From: Burkholderia pyrrocinia
GTDB taxonomy: Bacteria > Pseudomonadota > Gammaproteobacteria > Burkholderiales > Burkholderiaceae
DNA: 64,000 nt
Direction of reading: 5' to 3'
NCBI RefSeq assembly: GCF_022809715.1
Contig: NZ_CP094459.1
Location: forward strand, 372,001 to 436,000
Part shown: piece after piece, positions 42,633 through 52,019 of the stretch
Layout: every line of letters starts with the position of its first letter
How positions within the stretch are numbered: position 1 is the stretch's first letter
Notes under the pieces: model-generated
What the model was told of the DNA's origin: nothing
Databases searched by the model: none
The model's input: the letters and a program-made list of their open reading frames with translations, nothing else
Made by a program: the position numbers and the translations under genes

Positions 42633-43406
42633 ATGGCTCTAGCTAAACGCATCATCCCCTGCCTGGACGTGACCGCCGGGCGTGTCGTCAAGGGCGTCAA
42701 TTTCGTCGAGCTGCGCGACGCGGGCGACCCCGTCGAAATCGCCCGCCGTTACGACGACCAGGGCGCCGACGAACTGACGTTCCTCGACATCACCGCGACG
42801 TCCGACCAGCGCGACCTGATCCTGCCGATCATCGAGGCGGTGGCGTCGCAGGTGTTCATTCCGCTGACCGTCGGCGGCGGCGTGCGCGCCGTCGAGGACG
42901 TACGGCGCCTGCTGAACGCGGGCGCGGACAAGGTCAGCATGAATTCGTCGGCGGTCGCGAACCCGCAACTCGTGCGCGACGCGGCCGACAAGTACGGCTC
43001 GCAGTGCATCGTCGTCGCGATCGACGCGAAGCGCGTATCGGCCGACGGCGAGACGCCGCGCTGGGAAGTGTTCACGCACGGCGGCCGCAAGGGCACGGGC
43101 CTCGACGCGATCGAATGGGCGCGCAAGATGGCCGAGCTCGGCGCGGGCGAGATCCTGCTCACGAGCATGGACCGCGACGGCACGAAATCGGGTTTCGACC
43201 TCGCGCTCACGCGCGGCGTGTCGGACGCGGTGCCGGTGCCGGTGATCGCATCGGGCGGCGTCGGCTCGCTGCAGGATCTCGCGGACGGCATCAAGGATGG
43301 CCGTGCCGACGCGGTGCTGGCCGCGAGCATCTTCCACTACGGCGAGCACACGGTCGGCGAGGCGAAGCGCTTCATGGCCGACCAGGGCATCCCGGTGAGG
43401 CTGTGA
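42633..43406 (+). CDS. hisF: imidazole glycerol phosphate synthase subunit HisF
   Basis: Cyclase subunit of the HisH-HisF enzyme, 257 residues. Catalytic Asp12 is in [15 protein letters not shown] and the second Asp in [20 protein letters not shown] and ASGGVGSL are the phosphate sites. The stop overlaps the hisI start by one base (TGATG). Confidence 0.96.
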   Translation: MALAKRIIPCLDVTAGRVVKGVNFVELRDAGDPVEIARRYDDQGADELTFLDITATSDQRDLILPIIEAVASQVFIPLTVGGGVRAVEDVRRLLNAGADKVSMNSSAVANPQLVRDAADKYGSQCIVVAIDAKRVSADGETPRWEVFTHGGRKGTGLDAIEWARKMAELGAGEILLTSMDRDGTKSGFDLALTRGVSDAVPVPVIASGGVGSLQDLADGIKDGRADAVLAASIFHYGEHTVGEAKRFMADQGIPVRL

Positions 43407-43822
43407 TGAATACGGAAACGAAATCCCTGCCCGCGTGGCTCGACAAGGTCCGCTGGGACGACCACGGCCTCGTGCCGGTGATCGCACAGGAAGCATCGAC
43501 GAACGACGTGCTGATGTTCGCGTGGATGAACCGCGAGGCGCTGGCGAAGACGATCGAGACGCAGCGCGCGGTCTACTATTCGCGCTCGCGCAAGCGCCTG
43601 TGGTTCAAGGGCGAGGAGTCGGGCCACGTGCAGCACGTGCACGAGGTGCGGCTCGACTGCGACGAGGACGTCGTGCTGCTGAAGGTCGAGCAGGTGTCGG
43701 GCATCGCGTGCCACACCGGCCGGCATTCGTGCTTCTTCCAGAAATTCGAGGGCACCGTCGACGACGGCGACTGGGTCGCGGTCGAACCGGTGCTGAAAGA
43801 TCCCGAACACATCTACAAATGA
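43406..43822 (+). CDS. hisI: phosphoribosyl-AMP cyclohydrolase HisI
   Basis: Zinc-dependent cyclohydrolase, 138 residues, third step of the pathway. Motifs are [30 protein letters not shown] and the Cys/His zinc region HTGRHSCFF, with a preceding LDCDED metal site. It is separate from hisE, unlike the fused enzyme of E. coli. Its stop overlaps hisE. Confidence 0.95.
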   Translation: MNTETKSLPAWLDKVRWDDHGLVPVIAQEASTNDVLMFAWMNREALAKTIETQRAVYYSRSRKRLWFKGEESGHVQHVHEVRLDCDEDVVLLKVEQVSGIACHTGRHSCFFQKFEGTVDDGDWVAVEPVLKDPEHIYK

Positions 43823-44184
43823 CGCAATCGACCGAAGACACGCTGCTGCGCCTCGCGGCCGTGATCGATAGCCGCAAGGGCGGCGACCCCGATCAATCGT
43901 ACGTATCGCGCCTGTTCCACAAGGGCGACGACGCGGTGCTGAAGAAAATCGGCGAAGAGGCGACGGAAGTCGTGCTGGCCGCGAAGGACGTGCGCCAGGG
44001 CGGCGCGCCGACCGCGCTCGTCGGCGAGGTGGCCGACCTGTGGTTCCACTGCCTCGTGATGCTGTCGCACTTCGACCTGAGCCCGGCCGACGTGATCGCC
44101 GAGCTCGAGCGCCGCGAAGGGTTGTCGGGCATCGAGGAGAAGGCGCTGCGCAAGCGCCGCGAGCGCGAGGAAAACGGCGGGTGA
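43819..44184 (+). CDS. hisE: phosphoribosyl-ATP pyrophosphatase HisE
   Basis: MazG-like all-alpha pyrophosphatase, 121 residues. The metal site [13 protein letters not shown] and [13 protein letters not shown] are present. It starts inside the hisI stop (ATGA) and is the last histidine gene; DUF4870 and HIT genes follow closely on the same strand. Confidence 0.95.
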   Translation: MTQSTEDTLLRLAAVIDSRKGGDPDQSYVSRLFHKGDDAVLKKIGEEATEVVLAAKDVRQGGAPTALVGEVADLWFHCLVMLSHFDLSPADVIAELERREGLSGIEEKALRKRREREENGG

Positions 44185-44255
44185 CACGCATCGGCCCGCC
44201 GCGGTGGCGACAGTGCGGTAAGCTGTAAGAATTGTCATCTAACGGGGGTAGCATC

Positions 44256-44648
44256 ATGACCGATACGCCAAGCCAGTTTCCGCCGCCGTCGGTGCCGGGG
44301 GCCGCGGACGCCGAACGCCTGAACGGGTTGCGCACGCTGACTCACGTGCTCTATGGCCTCTATGCGTTTCATTGGCTGACGGGCGGCGTCACGGGCATCA
44401 TCGCGATCATCATCAACTACGTGAAGCGCGGCGATGTGGCCGGCACGCCGTACGCCGATCACTTCGAGTGGCAGATCCGCACGTTCTGGCGCGCGCTGAT
44501 CGCCTATGTGATCGGGTTCGCGCTGGCGTTCGTGGTGGTCGGATTCGCAGTGATGTTTGTCACATGGATTTGGACGCTGTACCGTATCATCAAAGGTTGG
44601 CTGTACCTGAACGACAACAAGACGCTCGATCCGCAGGCGTGGTTCTGA
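44256..44648 (+). CDS. DUF4870-family membrane protein
   Basis: A 130-residue protein with three to four hydrophobic segments and the family pattern LTHVLYGLYAFHWLTGG...IIAIIINYVKR, then HFEWQIRTFWRALIAYVIG. Function is unknown. The ATG at 44256 is set by GGGGG (44243-44247). It lies between hisE and the HIT gene and is probably part of the same transcript. Confidence 0.82.
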   Translation: MTDTPSQFPPPSVPGAADAERLNGLRTLTHVLYGLYAFHWLTGGVTGIIAIIINYVKRGDVAGTPYADHFEWQIRTFWRALIAYVIGFALAFVVVGFAVMFVTWIWTLYRIIKGWLYLNDNKTLDPQAWF

Positions 44649-44679
44649 CCGGCCGCGGCGGGCGTTTCGCAGGAGCAAC

Positions 44680-45045
44680 ATGAGTCACGATCCGAATTGC
44701 CTGTTCTGCAAGATCGCGGCAGGCGAGATCCCGAGCACGAAGGTGCACGAGGACGACGAATTCGTCGCGTTCCGCGACATCCGCCCGGCGGCCGAGACGC
44801 ACGTGCTCGTGATTCCGCGCCGGCACCTGCCGACGCTGTCGGCGGTGAGCGACGGCGATGCGCCGATGCTCGGCCGGCTGATGTTGTTCGTCGCGCGCCT
44901 CGCCGACCAGCTCGGCGTCGCGTATACGGGAGGCGAAACCGGTTTTCGCACGGTGATCAACACGGGCCCCGGCGGCGGGCAGGAGGTTTACCACCTGCAC
45001 GCGCATATCCTGGCCGGCCCGCGTCCGTGGCATCGGATGGGTTGA
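44680..45045 (+). CDS. HIT-family nucleotide hydrolase/transferase
   Basis: A 121-residue HINT-type protein. The nucleotide-binding motif reads HLHAHIL near the C-terminus and the N-terminal [16 protein letters not shown] is typical, with CxxC that can bind zinc. AGGAG precedes the ATG. HINT proteins hydrolyse AMP-lysine-like phosphoramidates; the physiological substrate is unknown. Confidence 0.9.
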   Translation: MSHDPNCLFCKIAAGEIPSTKVHEDDEFVAFRDIRPAAETHVLVIPRRHLPTLSAVSDGDAPMLGRLMLFVARLADQLGVAYTGGETGFRTVINTGPGGGQEVYHLHAHILAGPRPWHRMG

Positions 45046-45139
45046 CGGCGCGGGGCGTTTTCCCCGCATCGATAGTCGAAGCCGGCGCGTCGCCGGCGAT
45101 TTGCGCCGCGCAGCGGCGTGGTTGAGGAGAGGTTTCATC

Positions 45140-45370
45140 ATGGGTGGATTGAGCATTTGGCACTGGCTGATCGTGCTGCTGATCGTCGCGCTGGTTTTCG
45201 GTACGAAGAAGCTGCGCAACATCGGCAACGATCTCGGCAGCGCGGTTAAGGGCTTCAAGGACGGCATGAAGGAAGGCGAAACGCCGGCCGACGCGCAGCA
45301 ACTGCCGCGCTCGGGCTCGGTCGACGTCAACGCGAAGGAAACGACGCGTTCCGATTCGAACAAGGCGTAA
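45140..45370 (+). CDS. tatA: Sec-independent protein translocase TatA
   Basis: Pore-forming subunit of the twin-arginine exporter. The 76-residue protein has one N-terminal transmembrane helix ([21 protein letters not shown]), then the amphipathic helix with [15 protein letters not shown] and a polar tail. GAGGAGAGG (45124-45132) supports the ATG. First gene of tatABC. Confidence 0.94.
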   Translation: MGGLSIWHWLIVLLIVALVFGTKKLRNIGNDLGSAVKGFKDGMKEGETPADAQQLPRSGSVDVNAKETTRSDSNKA

Positions 45371-45396
45371 CGCCGGCACGCTGACAGGCATTCGCG

Positions 45397-45927
45397 ATGC
45401 TGGATCTCGGTCTTACGAAGATGGCGCTGATCGGCGTCGTCGCGCTCGTGGTGCTCGGCCCCGAGCGCCTGCCGCGCGTCGCGCGTACGGCAGGCGCATT
45501 GTTCGGCCGCGCGCAGCGGTACATCAACGACGTGAAGGCCGAGGTCTCGCGCGAAATCGAACTCGACGCGCTGCGGACGATGAAGACCGATTTCGAGTCG
45601 GCCGCGCGCAATGTCGAGACGACGATTCACGACAACCTGCGCGAGCACGAGAAGGAACTGAACGACACGTGGCATTCCGCGGTCGGCGGTCTTAACGACG
45701 CTTCCGGCGATGCCGGGTCGTACGGTTCCGATACGCCGGCGGCGCCGTCGTGGCGCGGCAGTACGGCCGCGCTCGCGCCGAAGCGCCGCAACTGGCGTGT
45801 CAAGCAGGCGGCGACGCCTGTCTGGTACAAGCGCGCGATCACCCGCCGCACGCACGTGCAGTCGGGCGCCGCGCGTGTCGCGCGCCACCAGCCGGCCAGC
45901 CTGCGCCGGCCGACGCGCTTCTTCTGA
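45397..45927 (+). CDS. tatB: Sec-independent protein translocase TatB
   Basis: Substrate-receptor subunit that works with TatC. The 176-residue product starts MLDLGLTKMALIGVVALVVLGPERLP, including the conserved Pro-Glu after the membrane helix, followed by an amphipathic helix and a variable Arg-rich tail. Located 26 bases after tatA and before tatC. Confidence 0.93.
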   Translation: MLDLGLTKMALIGVVALVVLGPERLPRVARTAGALFGRAQRYINDVKAEVSREIELDALRTMKTDFESAARNVETTIHDNLREHEKELNDTWHSAVGGLNDASGDAGSYGSDTPAAPSWRGSTAALAPKRRNWRVKQAATPVWYKRAITRRTHVQSGAARVARHQPASLRRPTRFF

Positions 45928-45968
45928 GTCGAGCGCATGCTCGCTCGTCAATCCTACCGAGGGCCGGT

Positions 45969-46757
45969 GTGAGCGACCCCCAGCAGAACCCGGGCGACGC
46001 CCCGGAAGAAACCTTCATTTCCCATCTCGTCGAGCTTCGCGATCGCATCATTCGCGCGGGGCTGGCCGTGATCGTCGTGTTCCTCGGGCTCGTCTACTGG
46101 GCGCCCGACATCTTCAAGCTGCTCGCGCGGCCGCTGATGCAGAACCTGCCGAAGGACGGCAAGATGATCGTCACCGACGTCACCGGCTCGTTCTTCGTGC
46201 CGATGAAGGTCACGATGCTCGTCGCGCTCGTGATCGCGCTGCCGGTCGTGCTGTACCAGATCTGGGCGTTCGTCGCGCCGGGGCTGTACCAGCACGAGAA
46301 GAAGCTCGTCGTGCCGCTCGTCGGCAGCAGCTACTTCCTGTTCCTGTGCGGGATGGCGTTCGCGTACTTCTTCGTGTTCCCGACGATCTTCCGCGTGATG
46401 GCGCACTACAACGCGCCGCTCGGCGCCGAGATGACGACCGACATCGACAACTATCTGAGCTTCGTGCTCGGGATGTTCATCGCGTTCGGGGTCACGTTCG
46501 AGGTGCCGATCGTCGTCGTGCTGCTCGTCCGGATGGGCGTGCTGACGGTGAAGAAGCTGAAGGAGATCCGGCCGTACGTGATCGTCGGCGCGTTCGTCGT
46601 CGCCGCGGTCGTCACACCGCCGGACGTGTTCTCGCAACTGATGCTCGCGCTGCCGCTGATCGTGCTGTACGAGGCCGGGATCCTGGCCGCGCGGTTCTTC
46701 GTACCGAAGAAGCGGGCCGAAGAGGGCGAGGCGGAGAACGGCGAAGCCGCGAGTTGA
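45969..46757 (+). CDS. tatC: Sec-independent protein translocase TatC
   Basis: Six-helix receptor for twin-arginine signals, 262 residues. The N-terminal FISHLVELRDRIIRAG, LYQIWAFVAPGLYQHEKK and FGVTFEVPIVVVLL are TatC signatures, with the Glu residue of the signal site in the second. GTG at 45969 (VSDPQQNPGD) is the likely start; the frame is open far upstream but overlaps tatB. The twin-arginine PetA precursor is encoded 2.4 kb downstream. Confidence 0.93.
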   Translation: MSDPQQNPGDAPEETFISHLVELRDRIIRAGLAVIVVFLGLVYWAPDIFKLLARPLMQNLPKDGKMIVTDVTGSFFVPMKVTMLVALVIALPVVLYQIWAFVAPGLYQHEKKLVVPLVGSSYFLFLCGMAFAYFFVFPTIFRVMAHYNAPLGAEMTTDIDNYLSFVLGMFIAFGVTFEVPIVVVLLVRMGVLTVKKLKEIRPYVIVGAFVVAAVVTPPDVFSQLMLALPLIVLYEAGILAARFFVPKKRAEEGEAENGEAAS

Positions 46758-46886
46758 CGACGGTGCGCCGGGCGGCGCGCGGCGGATGGCCTTCTTCCGG
46801 CCATGCCTGTGCGGCCCGGTGGCGTTGTGGGCGGGAAAGCGGGCGTTGAAGCCATGTCCGCGGCAACAAGGTCTTCGATGCAAAGC

Positions 46887-46913
46887 AAAAGGGCAGCCAC
46901 CGGCTGCCCTTTT
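46887..46913. terminator. bidirectional terminator between tatC and the DegS-like gene
   Basis: AAAAGGGCAGCC (46887-46898) pairs with GGCTGCCCTTTT (46902-46913) around an ACC loop. The A and T ends make it usable from both directions. Confidence 0.88.
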
Positions 46914-46920
46914 GCGTTTC

Positions 46921-46950
46921 CGTTCACGGTCGGCACGCCGACCGTGAACG
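46921..46950. repeat. long inverted repeat directly after the DegS-like stop codon
   Basis: CGTTCACGGTCGGC and GCCGACCGTGAACG form fourteen-base arms with a two-base centre, ending at the base next to the protease stop. Together with the hairpin at 46887-46913 it makes a tandem stem-loop pair on the minus strand. Confidence 0.75.
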
Positions 46951-48156
46951 TCATTCGGTATCGCTGTCCTGTTCGTCGAGCGCCTGCTTCGGCGGCGGCG
47001 GGCGCTTGCCGATCACGACGTTCACGTCGAACTCCTTGCCCTTGCGCACGACGTGCACCTTGGTCGGCGTGCCCGGCTTGATCTGCGCGACGACGTTCAG
47101 CAGCTTCGTCGTATCGGTGATTTCCTCGCCGTTGACCGTGACCAGGATGTCGCCCGGCTTGATGCCGGCCTTGTCGGCCGGGCCGCCCTGCAGCACGCCC
47201 GCGACGATCGCGCCCGATTTCTGCTGGAGCCCGAACGACTCGGCGATCTCCGGCGTGACGTCCTGCGGCTCGACGCCGATCCAGCCGCGCGTGACCGAAC
47301 CCGTCGTGATGATGCTTTCGAGCACGGTGCGCGCAGTCGATACCGGAATCGCGAAGCCGATGCCGAGCGAGCCGCCCGAGCGCGAGTAGATCGCCGTGTT
47401 GATGCCGAGCAGGTTGCCGTTCACGTCGACCAGCGCGCCGCCCGAGTTGCCGGGGTTGATCGGTGCGTCGGTCTGGATGAAGTTCTCGAACGTGTTGATG
47501 CCGAGGTGGTTGCGGCCGAGCGCGCTGATGATCCCCATCGTAACCGTCTGGCCGACGCCGAACGGGTTGCCGATCGCGAGCACGACGTCGCCGACCCGCG
47601 ACTGGTCGGAGCGGCCGAGCGTGATCGTCGGCAGGTTCGTCATGTTGATCTTCAGCACGGCGAGGTCGGTCTCGGGATCGCTGCCGATCACCTTCGCGGT
47701 GGCCGTGCGCCCGTCGGCGAGCGCGACCTCGATCTGGTCGGCGCCGTCCACGACGTGCTGGTTCGTTAGAATGTAACCTTCAGGGCTCACGATAACGCCC
47801 GAGCCGAGGTTGGCTGCCGGTTCGTCCTGCTGCTTGCGGGCGTTGCGGTCGCCGAAGAAGTAGCGGAACAGCGGATCTTTCGCGCGCGGGTCGGGCGGCA
47901 GCGAGCCGTCCTTGCTGGAGAATACGTTGACGACGGCCGGCATCGCCTTCTGCGCGGCTTCGGCGTACGACGTGGTCGCCGGCGCGCCGCCGATGCCCGG
48001 CGCGACTTCCCGCAGCGCAACGATCGGCGTCGCGAGCTGCTTGCCGAGCTGTCCTTGCCGTTGCAGCCATTGCGGCTTGAGCGTCACGACGATGAACATC
48101 AGCGCGAGCAGCACGGTAACCGCCTGCGCGAAGAACAGCCAGAAGCGTCTAAGCAT
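46951..48156 (-). CDS. membrane-anchored serine protease of the DegS/DegQ (HtrA) family
   Basis: Periplasmic quality-control protease, 401 residues. One N-terminal transmembrane helix (about 6-26) is followed by a trypsin-like domain with His134, Asp164 and Ser238 (NPGNSGG), then a single PDZ domain (about 275-370) and a short Pro-rich, acidic tail. One PDZ plus an anchor resembles DegS rather than DegP, which has two PDZ domains and a cleaved signal. It might act in sigma-E-type envelope stress, but that is inference. The start lies 21 bases from the divergent Nif3 start. Confidence 0.9.
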   Translation of the reverse strand: MLRRFWLFFAQAVTVLLALMFIVVTLKPQWLQRQGQLGKQLATPIVALREVAPGIGGAPATTSYAEAAQKAMPAVVNVFSSKDGSLPPDPRAKDPLFRYFFGDRNARKQQDEPAANLGSGVIVSPEGYILTNQHVVDGADQIEVALADGRTATAKVIGSDPETDLAVLKINMTNLPTITLGRSDQSRVGDVVLAIGNPFGVGQTVTMGIISALGRNHLGINTFENFIQTDAPINPGNSGGALVDVNGNLLGINTAIYSRSGGSLGIGFAIPVSTARTVLESIITTGSVTRGWIGVEPQDVTPEIAESFGLQQKSGAIVAGVLQGGPADKAGIKPGDILVTVNGEEITDTTKLLNVVAQIKPGTPTKVHVVRKGKEFDVNVVIGKRPPPPKQALDEQDSDTE

Positions 48157-48177
48157 CTGAATGGATTAGAGGTTTAT

Positions 48178-48924
48178 ATGGATCGGATCGAACTTGAATT
48201 GTACTTGAACAATACCCTTGAAACCGCGCGCTTCAAGGACTATTGCCCGAACGGTCTCCAGGTCGAAGGGCGCCGCAAGATCGAGAAGATCGCCACCGGC
48301 GTGACGGCGTCGCTCGCGTTCCTCGAAGCCGCGCTCGAATGGGGGGCAGATGCCGTGCTCGTCCATCACGGCTATTTCTGGCGCAACGAGGCGCCGCAGA
48401 TCACGGGCCGCAAGTACCAGCGCCTGAAGCTGCTGCTCGCGAACGACCTGAACCTGTTCGCGTTCCACCTGCCGCTCGACGCGCATCCCGAATTCGGCAA
48501 CAACGCGCAGCTCGGCGAGAAGCTCGGGCTGATCGGCGAGCAGCGTTTCGGCGACGGCGACCTTGGCTGGATGGCGACGCTGCCGATGCCCGTCACGCTC
48601 GAGCACTTCGTCGCGAAGGTCGAGCGCACGCTCGGCCGCACGCCGCTCGTGTTCGGCGATCCGGACCTGCAATTGCGCCGCATCGCGTGGTGCACGGGCG
48701 CCGCGCAGAGCTATTTCGACGCGGCGATCGACGCCGGCGCGGACGTGTTCCTGACGGGCGAGGTGTCCGAATACGTGACGCACACGGCCGCCGAAAGCGG
48801 TGTCGCGTTCGTTGCGGCAGGGCACCATGCGACCGAACGTTACGGAATCCAGGCGCTTGGCGCCCACTTGTCGGAAGAATTCGATCTCGAACACCTTTTT
48901 ATCGATATTCATAATCCGGTCTGA
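48178..48924 (+). CDS. Nif3-like dinuclear metal-binding protein
   Basis: A 248-residue Nif3/YbgI family member, possibly a GTP cyclohydrolase-like or repair-related metal protein. The dimetal ligands are present in [25 protein letters not shown] (HxxxD) and GHHATERYG near the C-terminus. The ATG follows AGAGG. The divergent protease gene starts only 21 bases away, so the promoter probably lies within the protease coding region or is shared. Confidence 0.88.
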   Translation: MDRIELELYLNNTLETARFKDYCPNGLQVEGRRKIEKIATGVTASLAFLEAALEWGADAVLVHHGYFWRNEAPQITGRKYQRLKLLLANDLNLFAFHLPLDAHPEFGNNAQLGEKLGLIGEQRFGDGDLGWMATLPMPVTLEHFVAKVERTLGRTPLVFGDPDLQLRRIAWCTGAAQSYFDAAIDAGADVFLTGEVSEYVTHTAAESGVAFVAAGHHATERYGIQALGAHLSEEFDLEHLFIDIHNPV

Positions 48925-49142
48925 ACGCCGGATTTGCGGCAGCGCATCGAAATTCCGAAATGTAGCAGGCGCTTAAAAGAGGAATGATTTAATCGCTCCG
49001 GTAGTGGGGGATAACCCTTAACTATCAAACACTTCGAAGGGATTTTCATCTCCGGGCCTTGTAAATGACGACTCCATTCGAGCAAACTAGCGGCGGAATG
49101 GAAAGTCGTGACGGAAAATCCAACTCAGAAGTGGGGCGTGTG
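48925..49142. other. petABC upstream region
   Basis: 218 bases between nif3 and petA. It contains an AT-richer stretch (48970-49060) with several possible hexamers, none convincing, and in-frame ATGs at 49065 and 49098 that would extend petA. Confidence 0.4.
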
Positions 49143-49763
49143 ATGCGAGACAAGGAAGAGAAACGCGTCGACAGCGGCCGCCGTACCTGGCTGATTGCGA
49201 CATCCGTAGCAGGTGGCGTGGGAGGCGTAGCCACCGTCATACCTTTCGCGGCGTCGCTTGCGCCGTCCGCGAAAGCGAAAGCGGCCGGTGCACCGGTCGA
49301 GGTCGACATCAGCAGCCTGAAGCCCGGCGAGATGGTCACCGTGCCGTGGCGCGGCAAGCCCGTCTGGATCCTGAATCGCACCGATTCGATGCTGGCCGAC
49401 GTGGTCAAGGCCGACAAGGAAGTGGCCGATCCGACCACGAAGTCCCCGTATTCGATGCCGTTGCCCGCGTATTGCGCGAACGAATATCGCGCGCGGACCG
49501 ATCGCAAGAACATTCTCGTCGTGATGGCCGTATGTACGCACCTCGGCTGCACGCCTAGCCAACGCTTCACGCCGGGGCCGCAGCCGAACCTGCCGGACGA
49601 CTGGCCGGGCGGTTTCCTGTGCCCGTGCCACGGTTCGACCTACGACCTCGCCGGCCGTGTGTTCAAGAACAAGCCGGCGCCTCAGAATCTCGACATCCCG
49701 CCCTACATGTTCACGTCGGCGACGACCCTCGTGATCGGCAAGGACGAGAAAGGAGAAGCGTGA
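49143..49763 (+). CDS. petA: ubiquinol-cytochrome c reductase Rieske iron-sulfur subunit
   Basis: Rieske subunit of the bc1 complex. The 206-residue protein has a twin-arginine signal-anchor (GRRTWLIAT, Arg13-Arg14, then a hydrophobic helix), which predicts export by the Tat system encoded upstream. The 2Fe-2S ligands are CTHLGC (131-136) and CPCHGS (160-165). The start at 49143 gives the family N-terminus MRDKEEKRVDSGRR; in-frame starts at 49065 or 49098 would add up to 26 residues. The stop overlaps petB. Confidence 0.94.
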   Translation: MRDKEEKRVDSGRRTWLIATSVAGGVGGVATVIPFAASLAPSAKAKAAGAPVEVDISSLKPGEMVTVPWRGKPVWILNRTDSMLADVVKADKEVADPTTKSPYSMPLPAYCANEYRARTDRKNILVVMAVCTHLGCTPSQRFTPGPQPNLPDDWPGGFLCPCHGSTYDLAGRVFKNKPAPQNLDIPPYMFTSATTLVIGKDEKGEA

Positions 49764-51145
49764 TGGCCGCCGACAACAAGGAAGTCTCCACGACAGGTCT
49801 CACCGGCTGGATCGACCAGCGCTTCCCGCTCACGTCCACGTGGAAGAAGCACGTTTCCGAGTACTACGCGCCGAAGAACTTCAACTTCTGGTACTTCTTC
49901 GGCTCCCTCGCGCTGCTCGTGCTCGTCAACCAGATCGTCACGGGCATCTTCCTGACGATGAACTACAAGCCCGACTCGACGCTCGCGTTCGCGTCGGTCG
50001 AGTACATCATGCGCGAGGTGCCGTGGGGCTGGCTGATTCGCTACATGCACTCGACCGGTGCGTCGATGTTCTTCGTGGTCGTCTACCTGCACATGTTCCG
50101 CGGGCTGCTGTACGGGTCGTACCGCAAGCCGCGCGAGCTCGTGTGGATCTTCGGCTGCGCGATCTTCCTGTGCCTGATGGCCGAGGCGTTCTTCGGCTAT
50201 CTGCTGCCGTGGGGCCAGATGTCGTTCTGGGGCGCGCAGGTGATCGTGAACCTGTTCTCGGCGATCCCGTTCGTCGGCCCGGACCTGTCGCTGTGGATTC
50301 GCGGCGACTACGTCGTGTCCGACGTCACGCTGAACCGCTTCTTCGCGTTCCACGTGATCGCGATTCCGCTGGTGCTGGTCGGCCTCGTGATCGCGCACCT
50401 CGTCGCGCTGCACGAAGTGGGGTCGAATAATCCGGACGGCATCGAGATCAAGGCGAAGAAGGACGAGAACGGCATTCCGCTCGACGGCATTCCGTTCCAT
50501 CCGTACTACTCGGTGCACGATTTCCTCGGCGTGTGCGTGTTCCTGATGGTGTTCGCGCTGATCGTGTTCTTCTCGCCGGAGATGGGCGGCTACTTCCTCG
50601 AGGCGAACAACTTCGTCCCGGCGAACCCGCTGCAGACGCCGCCCGAGATCGCGCCGGTCTGGTACTTCACCGCGTTCTACGCGATGCTGCGCGCGACCAC
50701 CGACCCGTTCAAGCTCGTGCTGATGATCGTGATCGCGGTGCTCGGCGTGCTTGCGCTGATCCGCGCACGCGGCAAGTGGAAGGCCGGGCTGCCGGTGCTG
50801 GCCGCGGCGATCGTCGTGTTCATGTACCTGACGGAGTCGAAGTTCTGGGGCGTCGTCGTGATGGGCTCGGCGGTGATCACGCTGTTCTTCCTGCCGTGGC
50901 TCGACCGCAGCCCGGTGAAGTCGATCCGCTACCGGCCGCTGTTCCACAAGGTGTTCCTCGGGATCTTCGTCGCGGCGTTCCTGACCCTCGCGTTCCTCGG
51001 CACGCGGCCGCCATCGCCGGCTGCGACGCTGATCGCGCAGGCCTGCGCGCTGATCTACTTCGCGTTCTTCCTCGGCATGCCCGTCTGGACGCCGCTTGGC
51101 ACGTTCAAGCAGCCGCCGGAGCGGGTGCGCTTCAAGCCCCATTAA
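49763..51145 (+). CDS. petB: ubiquinol-cytochrome c reductase cytochrome b subunit
   Basis: Membrane subunit that binds two b-type haems. The 460-residue protein has eight to nine hydrophobic helices, the HxxxxHxxR-like haem regions around HSTGASMFFVVVYLHMFRG, the Qo-site motif PEWYF-like APVWYFTAFYAMLR, and a C-terminal extension. AAAGGAG upstream marks the ATG, which overlaps the petA stop by one base (TGATG). Confidence 0.95.
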   Translation: MAADNKEVSTTGLTGWIDQRFPLTSTWKKHVSEYYAPKNFNFWYFFGSLALLVLVNQIVTGIFLTMNYKPDSTLAFASVEYIMREVPWGWLIRYMHSTGASMFFVVVYLHMFRGLLYGSYRKPRELVWIFGCAIFLCLMAEAFFGYLLPWGQMSFWGAQVIVNLFSAIPFVGPDLSLWIRGDYVVSDVTLNRFFAFHVIAIPLVLVGLVIAHLVALHEVGSNNPDGIEIKAKKDENGIPLDGIPFHPYYSVHDFLGVCVFLMVFALIVFFSPEMGGYFLEANNFVPANPLQTPPEIAPVWYFTAFYAMLRATTDPFKLVLMIVIAVLGVLALIRARGKWKAGLPVLAAAIVVFMYLTESKFWGVVVMGSAVITLFFLPWLDRSPVKSIRYRPLFHKVFLGIFVAAFLTLAFLGTRPPSPAATLIAQACALIYFAFFLGMPVWTPLGTFKQPPERVRFKPH

Positions 51146-51166
51146 CGTGAGCGAGGAGAGAACGAC

Positions 51167-51925
51167 ATGAAGAAACTGCTTTCGACACTCGCGCTTATCG
51201 GGGCGACCGCGTGTGCGCTGCTGGCGGCGCCGGCCGTGCGGGCGGAAGGTAATTTTCCGCTCGACCGGGCGCCCGATAACACGGAAAATCTCGTTTCGCT
51301 TCAGCACGGCGCGCAATTGTTTGTAAACTATTGCCTGAACTGCCACAGCGCGAACCTGATGCGCTACAACCGTCTGACGGATCTGGGCATATCCCAGAAG
51401 GAGATCGAAACGAATCTCCTGTTCACGACCGACAAGGTCGGGAACACGATGTCCGTCGCGATGCGGCCCGAAGACGCGAAGAACTGGCTCGGCACCTCGC
51501 CGCCCGACCTGTCGGTCGTGGAGCGCGCGCGCGGCCGCGACTGGCTGTATACGTATCTGCGGAGTTTCTACCGCGACGATACGCGGCCGACCGGCTGGAA
51601 CAACGCGGTGTTCGAGAACGTCGGCATGCCCCATGTATTGTGGCAACTGCAGGGGCAGCGCATTGCCAAATTCGAAGACAAGACGGACGAGGAGACGGGC
51701 GAGAAGGTCCACACGCTCGTCGGCTTCCAGCAGGTCACGCCGGGGACGCTGTCGTCGCCGGACTACGACGCTGCGGTTGCCGACCTGGTGGCCTATATGA
51801 CATGGATGTCCGAGCCGGCCCAGCAGACCCGCAAGCGCCTCGGCGTGTGGGTGCTGGTCTTTCTCGGTGTCCTGACTTTCCTGGCCTGGCGGCTCAATGC
51901 CGCGTACTGGAAAGATATCAAGTAA
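51167..51925 (+). CDS. petC: cytochrome c1 subunit of the bc1 complex
   Basis: Periplasmic c-type cytochrome, 252 residues. A signal peptide ends near VRA-E (residue 26), the haem site is CLNCH (56-60), an axial Met is expected in NTMSVAMRPEDA, and one C-terminal membrane helix (about 222-240) anchors it. GGAGAG precedes the ATG. Last gene of petABC, followed by a terminator-like hairpin. Confidence 0.95.
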   Translation: MKKLLSTLALIGATACALLAAPAVRAEGNFPLDRAPDNTENLVSLQHGAQLFVNYCLNCHSANLMRYNRLTDLGISQKEIETNLLFTTDKVGNTMSVAMRPEDAKNWLGTSPPDLSVVERARGRDWLYTYLRSFYRDDTRPTGWNNAVFENVGMPHVLWQLQGQRIAKFEDKTDEETGEKVHTLVGFQQVTPGTLSSPDYDAAVADLVAYMTWMSEPAQQTRKRLGVWVLVFLGVLTFLAWRLNAAYWKDIK

Positions 51926-51943
51926 ACACGCCTGACCGGCGTG

Positions 51944-52005
51944 GGGCCGGCGCAACGCGGAACCCGTGAAAGGGGTTTCGCCGCGTGCCGGCCCTCGGCT
52001 TTTTT
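51944..52005 (+). terminator. terminator candidate after petC
   Basis: GGGCCGGC (51944-51951) pairs with GCCGGCCC (51987-51994), with an inner GAAACCC-type stem, and a six-T run follows at 52000-52005 after a five-base spacer. Confidence 0.6.
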
Positions 52006-52019
52006 GAGGAAACGCAAAT

